Source: DATJXG01 sp035500455
GTDB lineage: Bacteria > Acidobacteriota > Terriglobia > Terriglobales > Acidobacteriaceae
NCBI GenBank assembly: GCA_035500455.1
Contig: DATJXG010000426.1
Span: 1-9,668, forward strand
Reading direction: 5' to 3'
Length of the DNA: 9,668 nucleotides
Shown here: piece by piece, positions 1-5,240 of the stretch
How the letters are laid out: the number at the start of each line of letters is the position of its first letter
How positions within the stretch are numbered: position 1 is the first letter of the stretch
Translations under genes and position numbers: made by a program
Notes under the pieces: generated by a model
What the model was told of the DNA's origin: nothing
The model's input: only the letters and a program-made list of their open reading frames with translations
Database searches by the model: none

Positions 1-40
1 GCATCGGGGACAACTCTCTTGGGGCCAACCGCTTGCATCG

Positions 41-379
41 CTACCGCGCTGGACATGCCGTCGCCTTTCCTCCGCTTGAATTTGCCGCTGCCTGGCTGGG
101 CAGAACTTCCGTGCTTGCCCCAGGCCGCTGCAGGTTCACCAACTCCCGCACCTGGTTCAGCAGCGCAACTGCCCGGGCTGCCTGCTCAATCGCTCCTTCC
201 ACTGACATCCGCCATTCGCTTTCCGTCTGCGGCCGGATCAGCGTCAGCTCCAGCATTCCTGTCAACATAGTGAGAGGCTGCGCCATATCGTGCAGGCCGC
301 GTGAGATTGCAGCGGTCGCCAGCGGTGCGGGCAGCGGTTGGGACAGATCGGACTTCTGATCGTGGGTTTCAGCGTGCAT
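41..379 (-). CDS. Stand-alone histidine kinase DHp (HisKA-like) domain protein
   Basis: This 112-residue protein probably acts as a phospho-accepting or dimerising partner of the response regulator encoded just upstream. Residues about 20-80 form two predicted helices. The first carries an H-box, His30-Asp-Met-Ala-Gln-Pro-Leu-Thr, which resembles the HExxQPL box of FixL-type kinases. The second (about 55-80) is a heptad-like helix ending ALLNQVRELVNL. The protein then stops after a short Ser/Ala/Gly-rich tail. There is no N, G1 or G2 box, so it cannot bind ATP in the usual way, and no membrane segment or sensor domain is visible. The ATG is preceded by GAGGAG at good spacing, and the gene starts 12 bp after the regulator's stop codon, so the two are probably co-transcribed. 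It could be a Spo0B/ChpT-like phosphotransfer protein, a decoy dimeriser or a kinase remnant. The domain call is fairly sure; the role is inferred. Confidence 0.72.
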   Translation of the reverse strand: MHAETHDQKSDLSQPLPAPLATAAISRGLHDMAQPLTMLTGMLELTLIRPQTESEWRMSVEGAIEQAARAVALLNQVRELVNLQRPGASTEVLPSQAAANSSGGKATACPAR

Positions 380-391
380 GGGGGATTCTCC

Positions 392-1102
392 TCAGTTGTC
401 AGCCACTACGTAACCAACGCCGCGAATGGTGCGCAGCAGCTTCACAGGAAAGCTGCCGTCCACCTTGTCGCGGACGTATTTCACATAAACATCCACCAGA
501 TTTGTGCTTGCGTCATACGGGCTTTTCCACGCGTACTCCATCAGAGTCGCCCGCGATACCGGAAGCCGGGCATTCATCATCAGGCACTCCAGCACCAGGA
601 ACTCCTTGCCAGTGAGGTCCAGCCGTTTGCCCGCGCGCTCCACCCGCAATTCCTCGCGGTCCAGCACCAGGTCGCCTACTTGCATCACCTTGCCGGACTT
701 GCGCTGGTTGCGCCGCAGCAGGGCGCGCGTCCTGGCGCTCAGCTCACGGAAGGAAAAAGGCTTGATCAGGCAATCGTCGGCGCCGCCATCGAGTGCGGTA
801 ACCCGGTCTTCCAACTGGCTGCGCCCGGTCAGGACCAGCACCGGCAACTGCGGCTTCGCCGGACGCAACTGCTTCAGCAGCGCCAGGCCGTCAAGTTTTG
901 GCAGGTTCAGGTCGAGAATAACCAGATCGTATAGGGCCGTCTGGGCGGCTTGCAGGGCTGACTCTCCGTCGTGAACCAGGTTCACCGAATACTTGTCAGC
1001 TTCCAGACCGCGCTTGAGAAATTGCGCCAGCGGTACGTCATCTTCTGCAATCAACAGATGAGAGCAGTGGTTTACTGCAGACTCAGCCGATTCTTTGTGC
1101 AT
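392..1102 (-). CDS. OmpR/PhoB-family DNA-binding response regulator
   Basis: This is a two-component transcription regulator of 236 residues, the normal length for the family. The N-terminal receiver domain (about 15-130) has the acidic pair Asp21/Asp22, phospho-acceptor Asp64 in VILDLNLPKLDG, Thr92 in VLVLTG and Lys114 in IKPFSF, so all catalytic positions are intact. The C-terminal half (about 140-235) is a winged-helix domain with LTGKEFLVLECLM and the closing RTIRGVGYVV typical of OmpR/PhoB effectors. I chose the ATG at 1102 because a GGAGAGGG stretch lies upstream. The frame stays open to an ATG at 1180, but that start has no ribosome-binding site and would add 26 residues outside the receiver fold. 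No full sensor kinase is in view; the next gene supplies only a DHp-like domain. The target genes and signal cannot be read from the sequence. Confidence 0.93.
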   Translation of the reverse strand: MHKESAESAVNHCSHLLIAEDDVPLAQFLKRGLEADKYSVNLVHDGESALQAAQTALYDLVILDLNLPKLDGLALLKQLRPAKPQLPVLVLTGRSQLEDRVTALDGGADDCLIKPFSFRELSARTRALLRRNQRKSGKVMQVGDLVLDREELRVERAGKRLDLTGKEFLVLECLMMNARLPVSRATLMEYAWKSPYDASTNLVDVYVKYVRDKVDGSFPVKLLRTIRGVGYVVADN

Positions 1103-1205
1103 TCCGTGTTCTACCCTCTCCGGGGAAACGTTTTTCGTGGTTCGGCACAATGGTTCCGTCTCAGAGCCAGCGCTTTCCATAGTTCTGACGAACGTTTACA
1201 AAATT

Positions 1206-1237
1206 GATCGATTGTTTGGACGGCGGGGGAATCGATC
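1206..1237. promoter_or_regulatory. Inverted repeat GATCGATT-N16-AATCGATC, possible operator
   Basis: Perfect 8-bp arms lie at 1206-1213 and 1230-1237, about 105-135 bp before the regulator start at 1102. Arm centres are 24 bp apart, a little over two helical turns, which would suit a dimeric DNA-binding protein. The arms contain self-complementary ATCGAT, so chance is a real possibility. Function is inferred. Confidence 0.3.
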
Positions 1238-1269
1238 GGAGTTATTAGCAGTGCGTATTCCGGTACTGC

Positions 1270-1317
1270 AATTAGAGAACCCTTAATGTCAACCTCATCC
1301 ATCTCTATGAATTAGAG
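1270..1317. promoter_or_regulatory. Direct repeats AATTAGAG spaced 40 bp, possible regulator sites
   Basis: The octamer AATTAGAG occurs at 1270-1277 and again at 1310-1317, exactly 40 bp apart (about four helical turns). It flanks the minus-strand TTGACA hexamer at 1287-1292. The second copy also forms CTCTA-N5-TAGAG (1303-1317). Direct repeats on one DNA face suit OmpR/PhoB-type regulators, so autoregulation by the downstream regulator is possible. This is inference from spacing alone. Confidence 0.28.
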
Positions 1318-1376
1318 CCGCTTGAGAGCTTGCCGCGCGAACCAAGAAATGCACGATGGCGTTCGAGTTTGGAGCA

Positions 1377-1399
1377 CAGTGTTCGCGAATCGAACACTG
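1377..1399. repeat. Perfect 9-bp palindrome CAGTGTTCG-N5-CGAACACTG
   Basis: The arms at 1377-1385 and 1391-1399 match perfectly around a 5-nt centre, and an inner TTCGCGAA (1382-1389) is itself self-complementary. There is no T-tract on either side, so it does not look like an intrinsic terminator. A protein-binding operator or a short hairpin repeat fits better. It sits 275 bp upstream of the regulator start and about 150 bp past the motB stop. Confidence 0.45.
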
Positions 1400-1491
1400 C
1401 AAACCTTCCTGTGCTGGGGAAGAAGGGGCGCTGCAGAGCTAGGCGAGACGACTCGCTGCAGAAGGGTCTGAGGAAATGCGAACCTGCTTTT

Positions 1492-1518
1492 CTTTGCGAC
1501 CTTTGCGATCTTTGGGGA
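1492..1518. repeat. Three tandem 9-mers of the CTTTGCGAN type
   Basis: Units CTTTGCGAC (1492-1500), CTTTGCGAT (1501-1509) and the degenerate CTTTGGGGA (1510-1518) follow one another without gaps. Low-complexity CTTTGCG-type tracts occur in spacers of many environmental bacterial genomes; that likeness is recalled, not searched. The tract lies just beyond the motB terminator. Confidence 0.5.
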
Positions 1519-1546
1519 AAATCTCTCGCCGGCGAATACGAGAGAT
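1515..1546 (-). terminator. Intrinsic terminator of motAB
   Basis: Immediately after the motB stop, the minus strand reads ATCTCTCG, a 10-nt loop, then CGAGAGAT: perfect 8-bp arms at 1546-1539 and 1528-1521. This is followed by TTT and CCCC (1520-1514). The stem only moderately GC-rich and the T-run is short, so termination may be partial. Confidence 0.6.
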
Positions 1547-1547
1547 G

Positions 1548-2387
1548 CTAGGGCTTGCCTGCGGTAGGAGCCGATGCCCGCTTGCTATCTGCGGCCTCAG
1601 GAGGCTTGTTCTCAGCCGCCTCCGGTTTCGACGTCGGAGCTTCGTAATCCTTATCCATGTACTGCACGATTACCGAGATTCGCCGGTTGGAGGGATCCAG
1701 CGGATCGGCCGGCTTGCGCAGCAACTGATCGGCGAACCCTCGCACCTGCCCCACCTGGTCCTCGCGGACTCCATTCTGTTGCATCAGCCGCCGCGCCGCG
1801 TTGGCGCGGTCGGTGGAGAGTTCCCAGTTTCCATAATCTCGCCCCCCGGCGTATGGCTTCGAGTCTGTATGCCCCTCAATCGAAAGCTTGTTCGGAAGCT
1901 TGCCCAACTCTTTGGCCAGCAGTTGGAGAAGTTCCTGGCCGTCGCCATTGGGGTGTGGACTGCCGCTGTCAAAGAAGGTGCCAGAGGCGCTTTCCAGCAG
2001 CTCAATCCGCAAGCCCTCTGCGGTCACCGTCATCTCGATCTGGTTCTTCAACTTCTCAAAGTCATTGAGCTGGCGGACTTCCTTCTGCAGCTGTTCTTTG
2101 AGCTGCGCCATGTCCTCTTTTTTCAACGTGAAGTTCTCACCCGAGCCCCGCTGGTCAGTGCCTACCATCTTGGAGGTTCCCGACGGGTCCTTGAAATAGC
2201 CTCCTACCGCCTCGCGCACCTGCCTGCTGCTGTTCATCAGCCAGAGCACGATGAACAGGGCCATCATGGCGGTGACGAAGTCGGCATAGGCGACCTTCCA
2301 TGCCCCGCCATGATGCCCGCCATGCCCCGCCTTCTTCTTGACGATGATGATCGGGCGCGGTTTGTCTGTTGTTGTTTCGTTTGCCAT
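1548..2387 (-). CDS. motB: Flagellar motor stator protein MotB
   Basis: MotB anchors the stator to peptidoglycan and, with MotA, forms the ion channel that powers flagellar rotation. In this 279-residue protein a basic, His/Gly-rich N-terminus leads into one membrane helix (about 30-52) containing the ion-binding Asp36 in YADFVTAMM. It is followed by the plug-like segment VREAVGGYFKDPSG (57-70). The OmpA-type peptidoglycan-binding domain spans about 120-242, with EGHTD at 171-175, LSTDRANAARR and NRRISVIV. The last 30 or so residues are a Pro/Ala/Lys-rich tail. It starts 3 bp after the motA stop with only a weak ribosome-binding site, which suggests translational coupling. Length and motifs are normal. 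Whether the stator uses protons or sodium cannot be decided here. Confidence 0.96.
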   Translation of the reverse strand: MANETTTDKPRPIIIVKKKAGHGGHHGGAWKVAYADFVTAMMALFIVLWLMNSSRQVREAVGGYFKDPSGTSKMVGTDQRGSGENFTLKKEDMAQLKEQLQKEVRQLNDFEKLKNQIEMTVTAEGLRIELLESASGTFFDSGSPHPNGDGQELLQLLAKELGKLPNKLSIEGHTDSKPYAGGRDYGNWELSTDRANAARRLMQQNGVREDQVGQVRGFADQLLRKPADPLDPSNRRISVIVQYMDKDYEAPTSKPEAAENKPPEAADSKRASAPTAGKP

Positions 2388-2390
2388 GGT

Positions 2391-3281
2391 CTAGGCCGAG
2401 GCTGCCGCTGCCGCTGGAGCTTCCGTGCTCGCTCCTCCACTACGGCAGATCTTCTCTACTTCTTGGAAAGACGGGCGCAAGTGTCCTGGAATCGCACGCC
2501 TTGCAAACTCCACCGCCATAATCGGGGCTGCGCCCTTCAGGAACGAGATCATCAGTACTCGCAGTACATGAAGATAGGCGGCTTCATCCTCGGCCAGCTT
2601 CCCCATATTGGAGGCGATCGGCCCGATCAGCCCGTAGCACAGCAGAATTCCCAGGAACGTGCCTACCAGCGCCGCCGCGACCTTGTGGCCGATTTCTTCC
2701 GGAGGGCCGCCAAGCGCGCCCATGGTAATCACCACCCCCAGCACCGCCGCCACAATTCCCAGGCCAGGCAGAGAATCTGCCATGGTGCTGAGCGCCGCCA
2801 CCGGAAGGTTGGAATCGTGATGATGGACTTCCATATCCAGTTCCAGCAGCTGGTCCAGCTCGAATGCGTCAGTTCCGGTAATGGCCATGCGCAGCGTGTC
2901 ACAGACAAAGTCGCGCACATGATGGTCCTTGAGAAACGCCTGGTTCTTGGAAAAAATGGGGCTTTTGGCCGGGTCCTCGACGTCCGCCTCCATCGCCATG
3001 ACGCCTTCGCGCCGTGCCTTGTTGAGCAGGTCGTACATCATCTTCAGCGAGTCGAGGTAGCGTTTCTTGCCGAACTTGGAGCCGCCGAACGCCCCGCCAA
3101 TTCCCCCCGCAATCTTCTTCAGAATGTGCAGCGGATTGGCGATCAACACCGTGCCCAGCCCCGCGCCGCCGATAATGACAAGTTCCGCCGGCTGCAGCAG
3201 CACCTTGAGCAGCCCGTGCTCCATCAGATAACCGCCGGCAACGGCTCCGAACACAACTAAAATTCCGATAATCGTAAACAT
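2391..3281 (-). CDS. motA: Flagellar motor stator protein MotA
   Basis: MotA is the inner-membrane stator subunit that surrounds MotB and pushes on the rotor protein FliG. The 296-residue protein has the expected four membrane segments (about 2-20, 32-50, 170-192 and 202-224) and a large cytoplasmic loop. Residues important in Escherichia coli MotA fall at the same or adjacent numbers: Arg90 and Glu98 in the loop, Pro172 in DSLPGLG and Pro221 in LIGPIA. The C-terminus ends in an Ala-rich tail. The ATG at 3281 is preceded by AGGAC. motA is first in a two-gene operon with motB and has a sigma-28-type promoter about 50-75 bp upstream. No other flagellar gene lies in the window, so this is an isolated stator operon. 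Confidence 0.96.
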   Translation of the reverse strand: MFTIIGILVVFGAVAGGYLMEHGLLKVLLQPAELVIIGGAGLGTVLIANPLHILKKIAGGIGGAFGGSKFGKKRYLDSLKMMYDLLNKARREGVMAMEADVEDPAKSPIFSKNQAFLKDHHVRDFVCDTLRMAITGTDAFELDQLLELDMEVHHHDSNLPVAALSTMADSLPGLGIVAAVLGVVITMGALGGPPEEIGHKVAAALVGTFLGILLCYGLIGPIASNMGKLAEDEAAYLHVLRVLMISFLKGAAPIMAVEFARRAIPGHLRPSFQEVEKICRSGGASTEAPAAAAASA

Positions 3282-3329
3282 GGCGTCCTAGCTCGATTTA
3301 CAGAGTCGTCCCCGGCAAGGGGCCGCCCT

Positions 3330-3357
3330 TTATCGGACCGGACGCCTGGAAACTTTA
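3330..3357 (-). promoter_or_regulatory. Sigma-28 (FliA)-type promoter of motAB
   Basis: On the minus strand TAAAGTTT (3357-3350) is followed by a 12-nt spacer and TCCGATAA (3337-3330). The enterobacterial FliA consensus is TAAAGTTT-N11-GCCGATAA, so the -35 box matches fully, the -10 box matches at 7 of 8 positions and the spacer is one base longer. Transcription would begin near 3320-3324, leaving a leader of about 40 nt before the motA start. Confidence 0.75.
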
Positions 3358-3550
3358 GGCAAGCCTTCTAATGGACTGCTAACGAACGATTGGTCCGGAC
3401 AATTGAGACCTGAGATCAGAGAACCAGGAACTGGTTTCATCCAGACCCATCGAGTTGATCCCGCAATCAAGGTGATCCCATAAATGCCGGCAGGAATACC
3501 GCGGAAGAGCCCGGCCTGGCGGCTGCGCAAAGAGTCACGAATGTGTCTAT

Positions 3551-3632
3551 CGCCGCGGAAGAGCGGCGCTTTTGGGGGGCTGAAGCCCTGTTGCGCATAC
3601 GTTATGCGTACCACCGACTGATATGCGCAACA
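3551..3632. repeat. Cluster of hairpin repeats (REP-like)
   Basis: Three dyads follow each other. CGCCGC-N6-GCGGCG (3551-3568) is followed by CTTTT, so it could also terminate plus-strand transcripts. GGGC-TGAA-GCCC (3577-3588) comes next. Then TGTTGCGCATA (3589-3599) pairs perfectly with TATGCGCAACA (3622-3632) across a 22-nt loop. Inside the last one, CGCATA-CGT-TATGCG (3594-3608) offers a competing fold. The layout suggests a dispersed intergenic repeat; copies elsewhere could not be checked. Confidence 0.5.
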
Positions 3633-3664
3633 TGTCCGACGTGGAACACTCGTCCGCAAACAGA

Positions 3665-3700
3665 GCGCGCGGGGCGGCAGAATTCAGCCGCTCCGCGCGC
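3665..3700 (-). terminator. GC-rich hairpin downstream of pal
   Basis: Arms at 3665-3678 and 3687-3700 are 14 bp long with a single non-Watson-Crick position (G-U on the plus strand, A-C on the minus) and an 8-nt loop containing GAATTC. It begins 16 bp past the pal stop. On the minus strand it is followed by TCTGTTTG, a weak T-tract, so it is a plausible but imperfect intrinsic terminator for pal. Confidence 0.5.
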
Positions 3701-3715
3701 CAGTCACGCTTTCTG

Positions 3716-4450
3716 CTACTGCTGGAAAATAACGTGGTCGCGCCGGTTCTGCTGCCAGCACTGCTCGTCGTCAACGGTACAGAATGGCTTCTCCTTTCCA
3801 TAGCTGACGGTTTTGATCCGGTCTGCGCTCACGCCCTCCTTCTCCAGAGACTCTTTCAGCGAATGCGCCCGGCTGTCCCCCAGCGCCAGGTTGTACTCCT
3901 CTGAGCCGCGATCGTCGCAGTGCCCCTCGACCAGAATCTTGATGTCGGGGTGCGAATCGAGAAACTTGGCGTCGGTGCCGGTAACCTGAACTTCATCCGG
4001 ACGGATGTTGTAGCGGTCGAAGTTGAAGTACACGTCCTTCACGTTCCTGCCGAACAAGTCGGCTTCCGTTGGCCCGGGCGTCGCCATTCTCGCCGCGGGC
4101 GCAGCGTTCACCGTCACACGTGTGTCGGCGTCCTGCGTGCCGCCGGGCCCTTTGGCGGTGAGGGTGTAGGTCGTAGAGTAGTCCGGCTTCACGGTGCGGG
4201 ATCCCGAGGCTGGCACCGTGCCCAAGCCCTGGATGGTTATGTCATTGGCGTGTTGCGTCTGCCAGGTCAGGGTGGTGGATTGCCCCTGCTGGATCACGTC
4301 CGGGCTAGCGGCCAGGGATGCAGTCGGGCTGGGAGGCACGGGCGGCGCCGGAGGCGTGACCTTAGCAACCTTCTTGCTGCAACCCGCCAGGATGAACGCC
4401 AGGGCCAGGGCTGCGGCGAAAACCAACAGCTTCGATTTTGCTGTACTCAT
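3716..4450 (-). CDS. pal: Peptidoglycan-associated lipoprotein Pal with an Ig-like insert
   Basis: Pal tethers the outer membrane to peptidoglycan as part of the Tol-Pal system. The 244-residue precursor has a lipoprotein signal peptide ending in LAGC, so Cys24 should be lipidated after cleavage. A Pro-rich linker (28-42) is followed by a beta-rich module at about 43-116, starting PTASLAASPDVIQQGQSTT and including STTYTLTAKGPGG; this looks like a bacterial Ig-like domain. The OmpA-type domain covers about 135-243, with VYFNFDRYNIRPDE, VEGHCDDRGSEEYNLALGDSRA and the end QNRRDHVIF. Two cysteines in FCTVDDEQCW could form a disulfide. The usual Pal is about 170 residues, so the Ig module explains the extra length. 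AGGAGA precedes the ATG at good spacing. No tol genes are adjacent, which is unusual. A generic OmpA-family lipoprotein is the alternative. Confidence 0.9.
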   Translation of the reverse strand: MSTAKSKLLVFAAALALAFILAGCSKKVAKVTPPAPPVPPSPTASLAASPDVIQQGQSTTLTWQTQHANDITIQGLGTVPASGSRTVKPDYSTTYTLTAKGPGGTQDADTRVTVNAAPAARMATPGPTEADLFGRNVKDVYFNFDRYNIRPDEVQVTGTDAKFLDSHPDIKILVEGHCDDRGSEEYNLALGDSRAHSLKESLEKEGVSADRIKTVSYGKEKPFCTVDDEQCWQQNRRDHVIFQQ

Positions 4451-4590
4451 AATTTCGTCTCCTAAAAGGATGGGCTTCGCACATCAATATTCCAGTTATG
4501 CGTGCGCCGCCGGCACGACTTCTCCGGCCTGCCGGCGACAATTCGGCTGCGGGGCCATGCCCGTGCCGGGCTGGTCATGTCGTCACGAGA

Positions 4591-4887
4591 TCAGCAGCGA
4601 AGGATAGAAGTATCTTCAGGAGGGACTGATTGTGGGAGCAGGAGGCCGCTCCCTACCGCGAGCAGCGCGAAACAGGACTCAATTTGTGGACTGCGGCCCG
4701 ATACCTGCGCGGAAGCCTGCGCCATGTGCCACCAGAGCCGCAACCTCGCCCGGATGCTGCCGAGAGCGGTGACCGGCCCATGCACCGCGGAATAAGGCCC
4801 CTGCGCCGAGGGGAAAAGGAATATGGCGGTAGCGCAGAGTATCGCCAGGATGGCTAACTCATAGCTCAGTTTCCGGGAAGTTATCAA
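4591..4887 (-). CDS. Small membrane-anchored hypothetical protein
   Basis: I do not recognise a named family. The frame encodes 98 residues with one hydrophobic helix near the N-terminus (about 9-27, LAILAILCATAIFLFPSA), followed by GPYSAVHGPVTALGSIRARL, whose patterned sequence looks like real protein. The rest is mixed and ends in cysteine. The only available start is a TTG at 4887, directly after an in-frame stop and about 6 nt behind a GGGGGC stretch that could act as a ribosome-binding site. It lies 140 bp upstream of pal on the same strand and diverges from the peptidase gene. The unusual start and small size leave real doubt. Confidence 0.45.
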   Translation of the reverse strand: MITSRKLSYELAILAILCATAIFLFPSAQGPYSAVHGPVTALGSIRARLRLWWHMAQASAQVSGRSPQIESCFALLAVGSGLLLPQSVPPEDTSILRC

Positions 4888-5240
4888 TCAACTGCCCCCA
4901 CAATCGTGACTAGCCTACCCAGGGGACCAGAAGAGTTCGACGGCCAGAGGAACTCTACCCTTTAGATGGAAAGACACCGGCGGAGGGTTGGCCGGCCGTT
5001 GACCGTCAGGAAGAGCGTGCGCCGCCCAGAGCGGGTTTGGGCAGGAGAAATATAAGTCCGGCAAGCATTTACGGACCCACCTCCGTTCCTTACTGAGGTC
5101 ATTCTCGGGCTGAGGTCATTCTCGGGCTCGCTTCGCTCGCTTGCGGGACAAGCCCCGCCGCTACACGGTTTTTTGAGCCACGCGCCCATCGGCGGCATCA
5201 AGCGGTGGCTGGGCGTGTATCATTCTTGGCGGAGGAATGG
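4888..5240. other. Divergent spacer upstream of the M13 peptidase gene
   Basis: This 353-bp spacer separates the minus-strand small gene from the plus-strand peptidase gene. It holds a tandem 17-bp repeat and a repeat-like GC-rich tract (5094-5175) and a small dyad ACGGA-N6-TCCGT (5071-5086). A TATAAG at 5051-5056 resembles a -10 box, but no matching -35 box stands at the right distance. No gene is supported. Confidence 0.55.
5094..5127. repeat. Perfect 17-bp tandem duplication
   Basis: TGAGGTCATTCTCGGGC occurs twice head to tail, at 5094-5110 and 5111-5127, with no mismatch. It is followed by TCGCT-type repeats, a GCGGG-N6-CCCGC dyad and a run of six T (5169-5174). The tract resembles an acidobacterial dispersed repeat with a local duplication; this likeness is from memory only. 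Confidence 0.6.

Larger units (their letters stand above)
1103..1547. other. Spacer between motB and the response-regulator gene
   Basis: This 445-bp stretch has no convincing gene. It must hold the promoter of the regulator/DHp pair and the end of the motAB transcript. On the minus strand a perfect TTGACA lies at 1292-1287, but no good -10 box follows at the right distance. Several perfect inverted and direct repeats and the motB terminator are listed separately. Short open frames on the plus strand here overlap repeats and lack homology or ribosome-binding sites. Confidence 0.6.
3282..3715. other. Spacer between pal and motA
   Basis: This 434-bp stretch contains the motA promoter near its low end and a series of hairpin repeats from 3551 to 3700, listed separately. 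A small dyad AACCAG-GAA-CTGGTT sits at 3422-3436. The minus-strand frame 3330-3659 (109 codons) runs across the promoter and the repeats, has no ribosome-binding site and resembles no family, so I do not call it a gene. Confidence 0.65.

Noticed and set aside
338..934. 198-codon open frame on the plus strand
   Set aside because: It is antisense to the response regulator, is rich in His/Gln and has no ribosome-binding site.
1103..1547. CRISPR array or attachment site suggested by the many repeats
   Set aside because: The repeats differ from each other in sequence, spacing and orientation, and there are no cas, integrase or tRNA genes nearby.
1476..3260. 594-codon open frame on the plus strand
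   Set aside because: It is antisense to motA and motB over almost its whole length, its product is His/Arg/Gln-rich with no family likeness, and the opposite strand has unmistakable stator genes.
3330..3659. 109-codon frame on the minus strand between pal and motA
   Set aside because: It reads through the sigma-28 promoter and the hairpin repeats, and a translated repeat explains its composition better than a gene.
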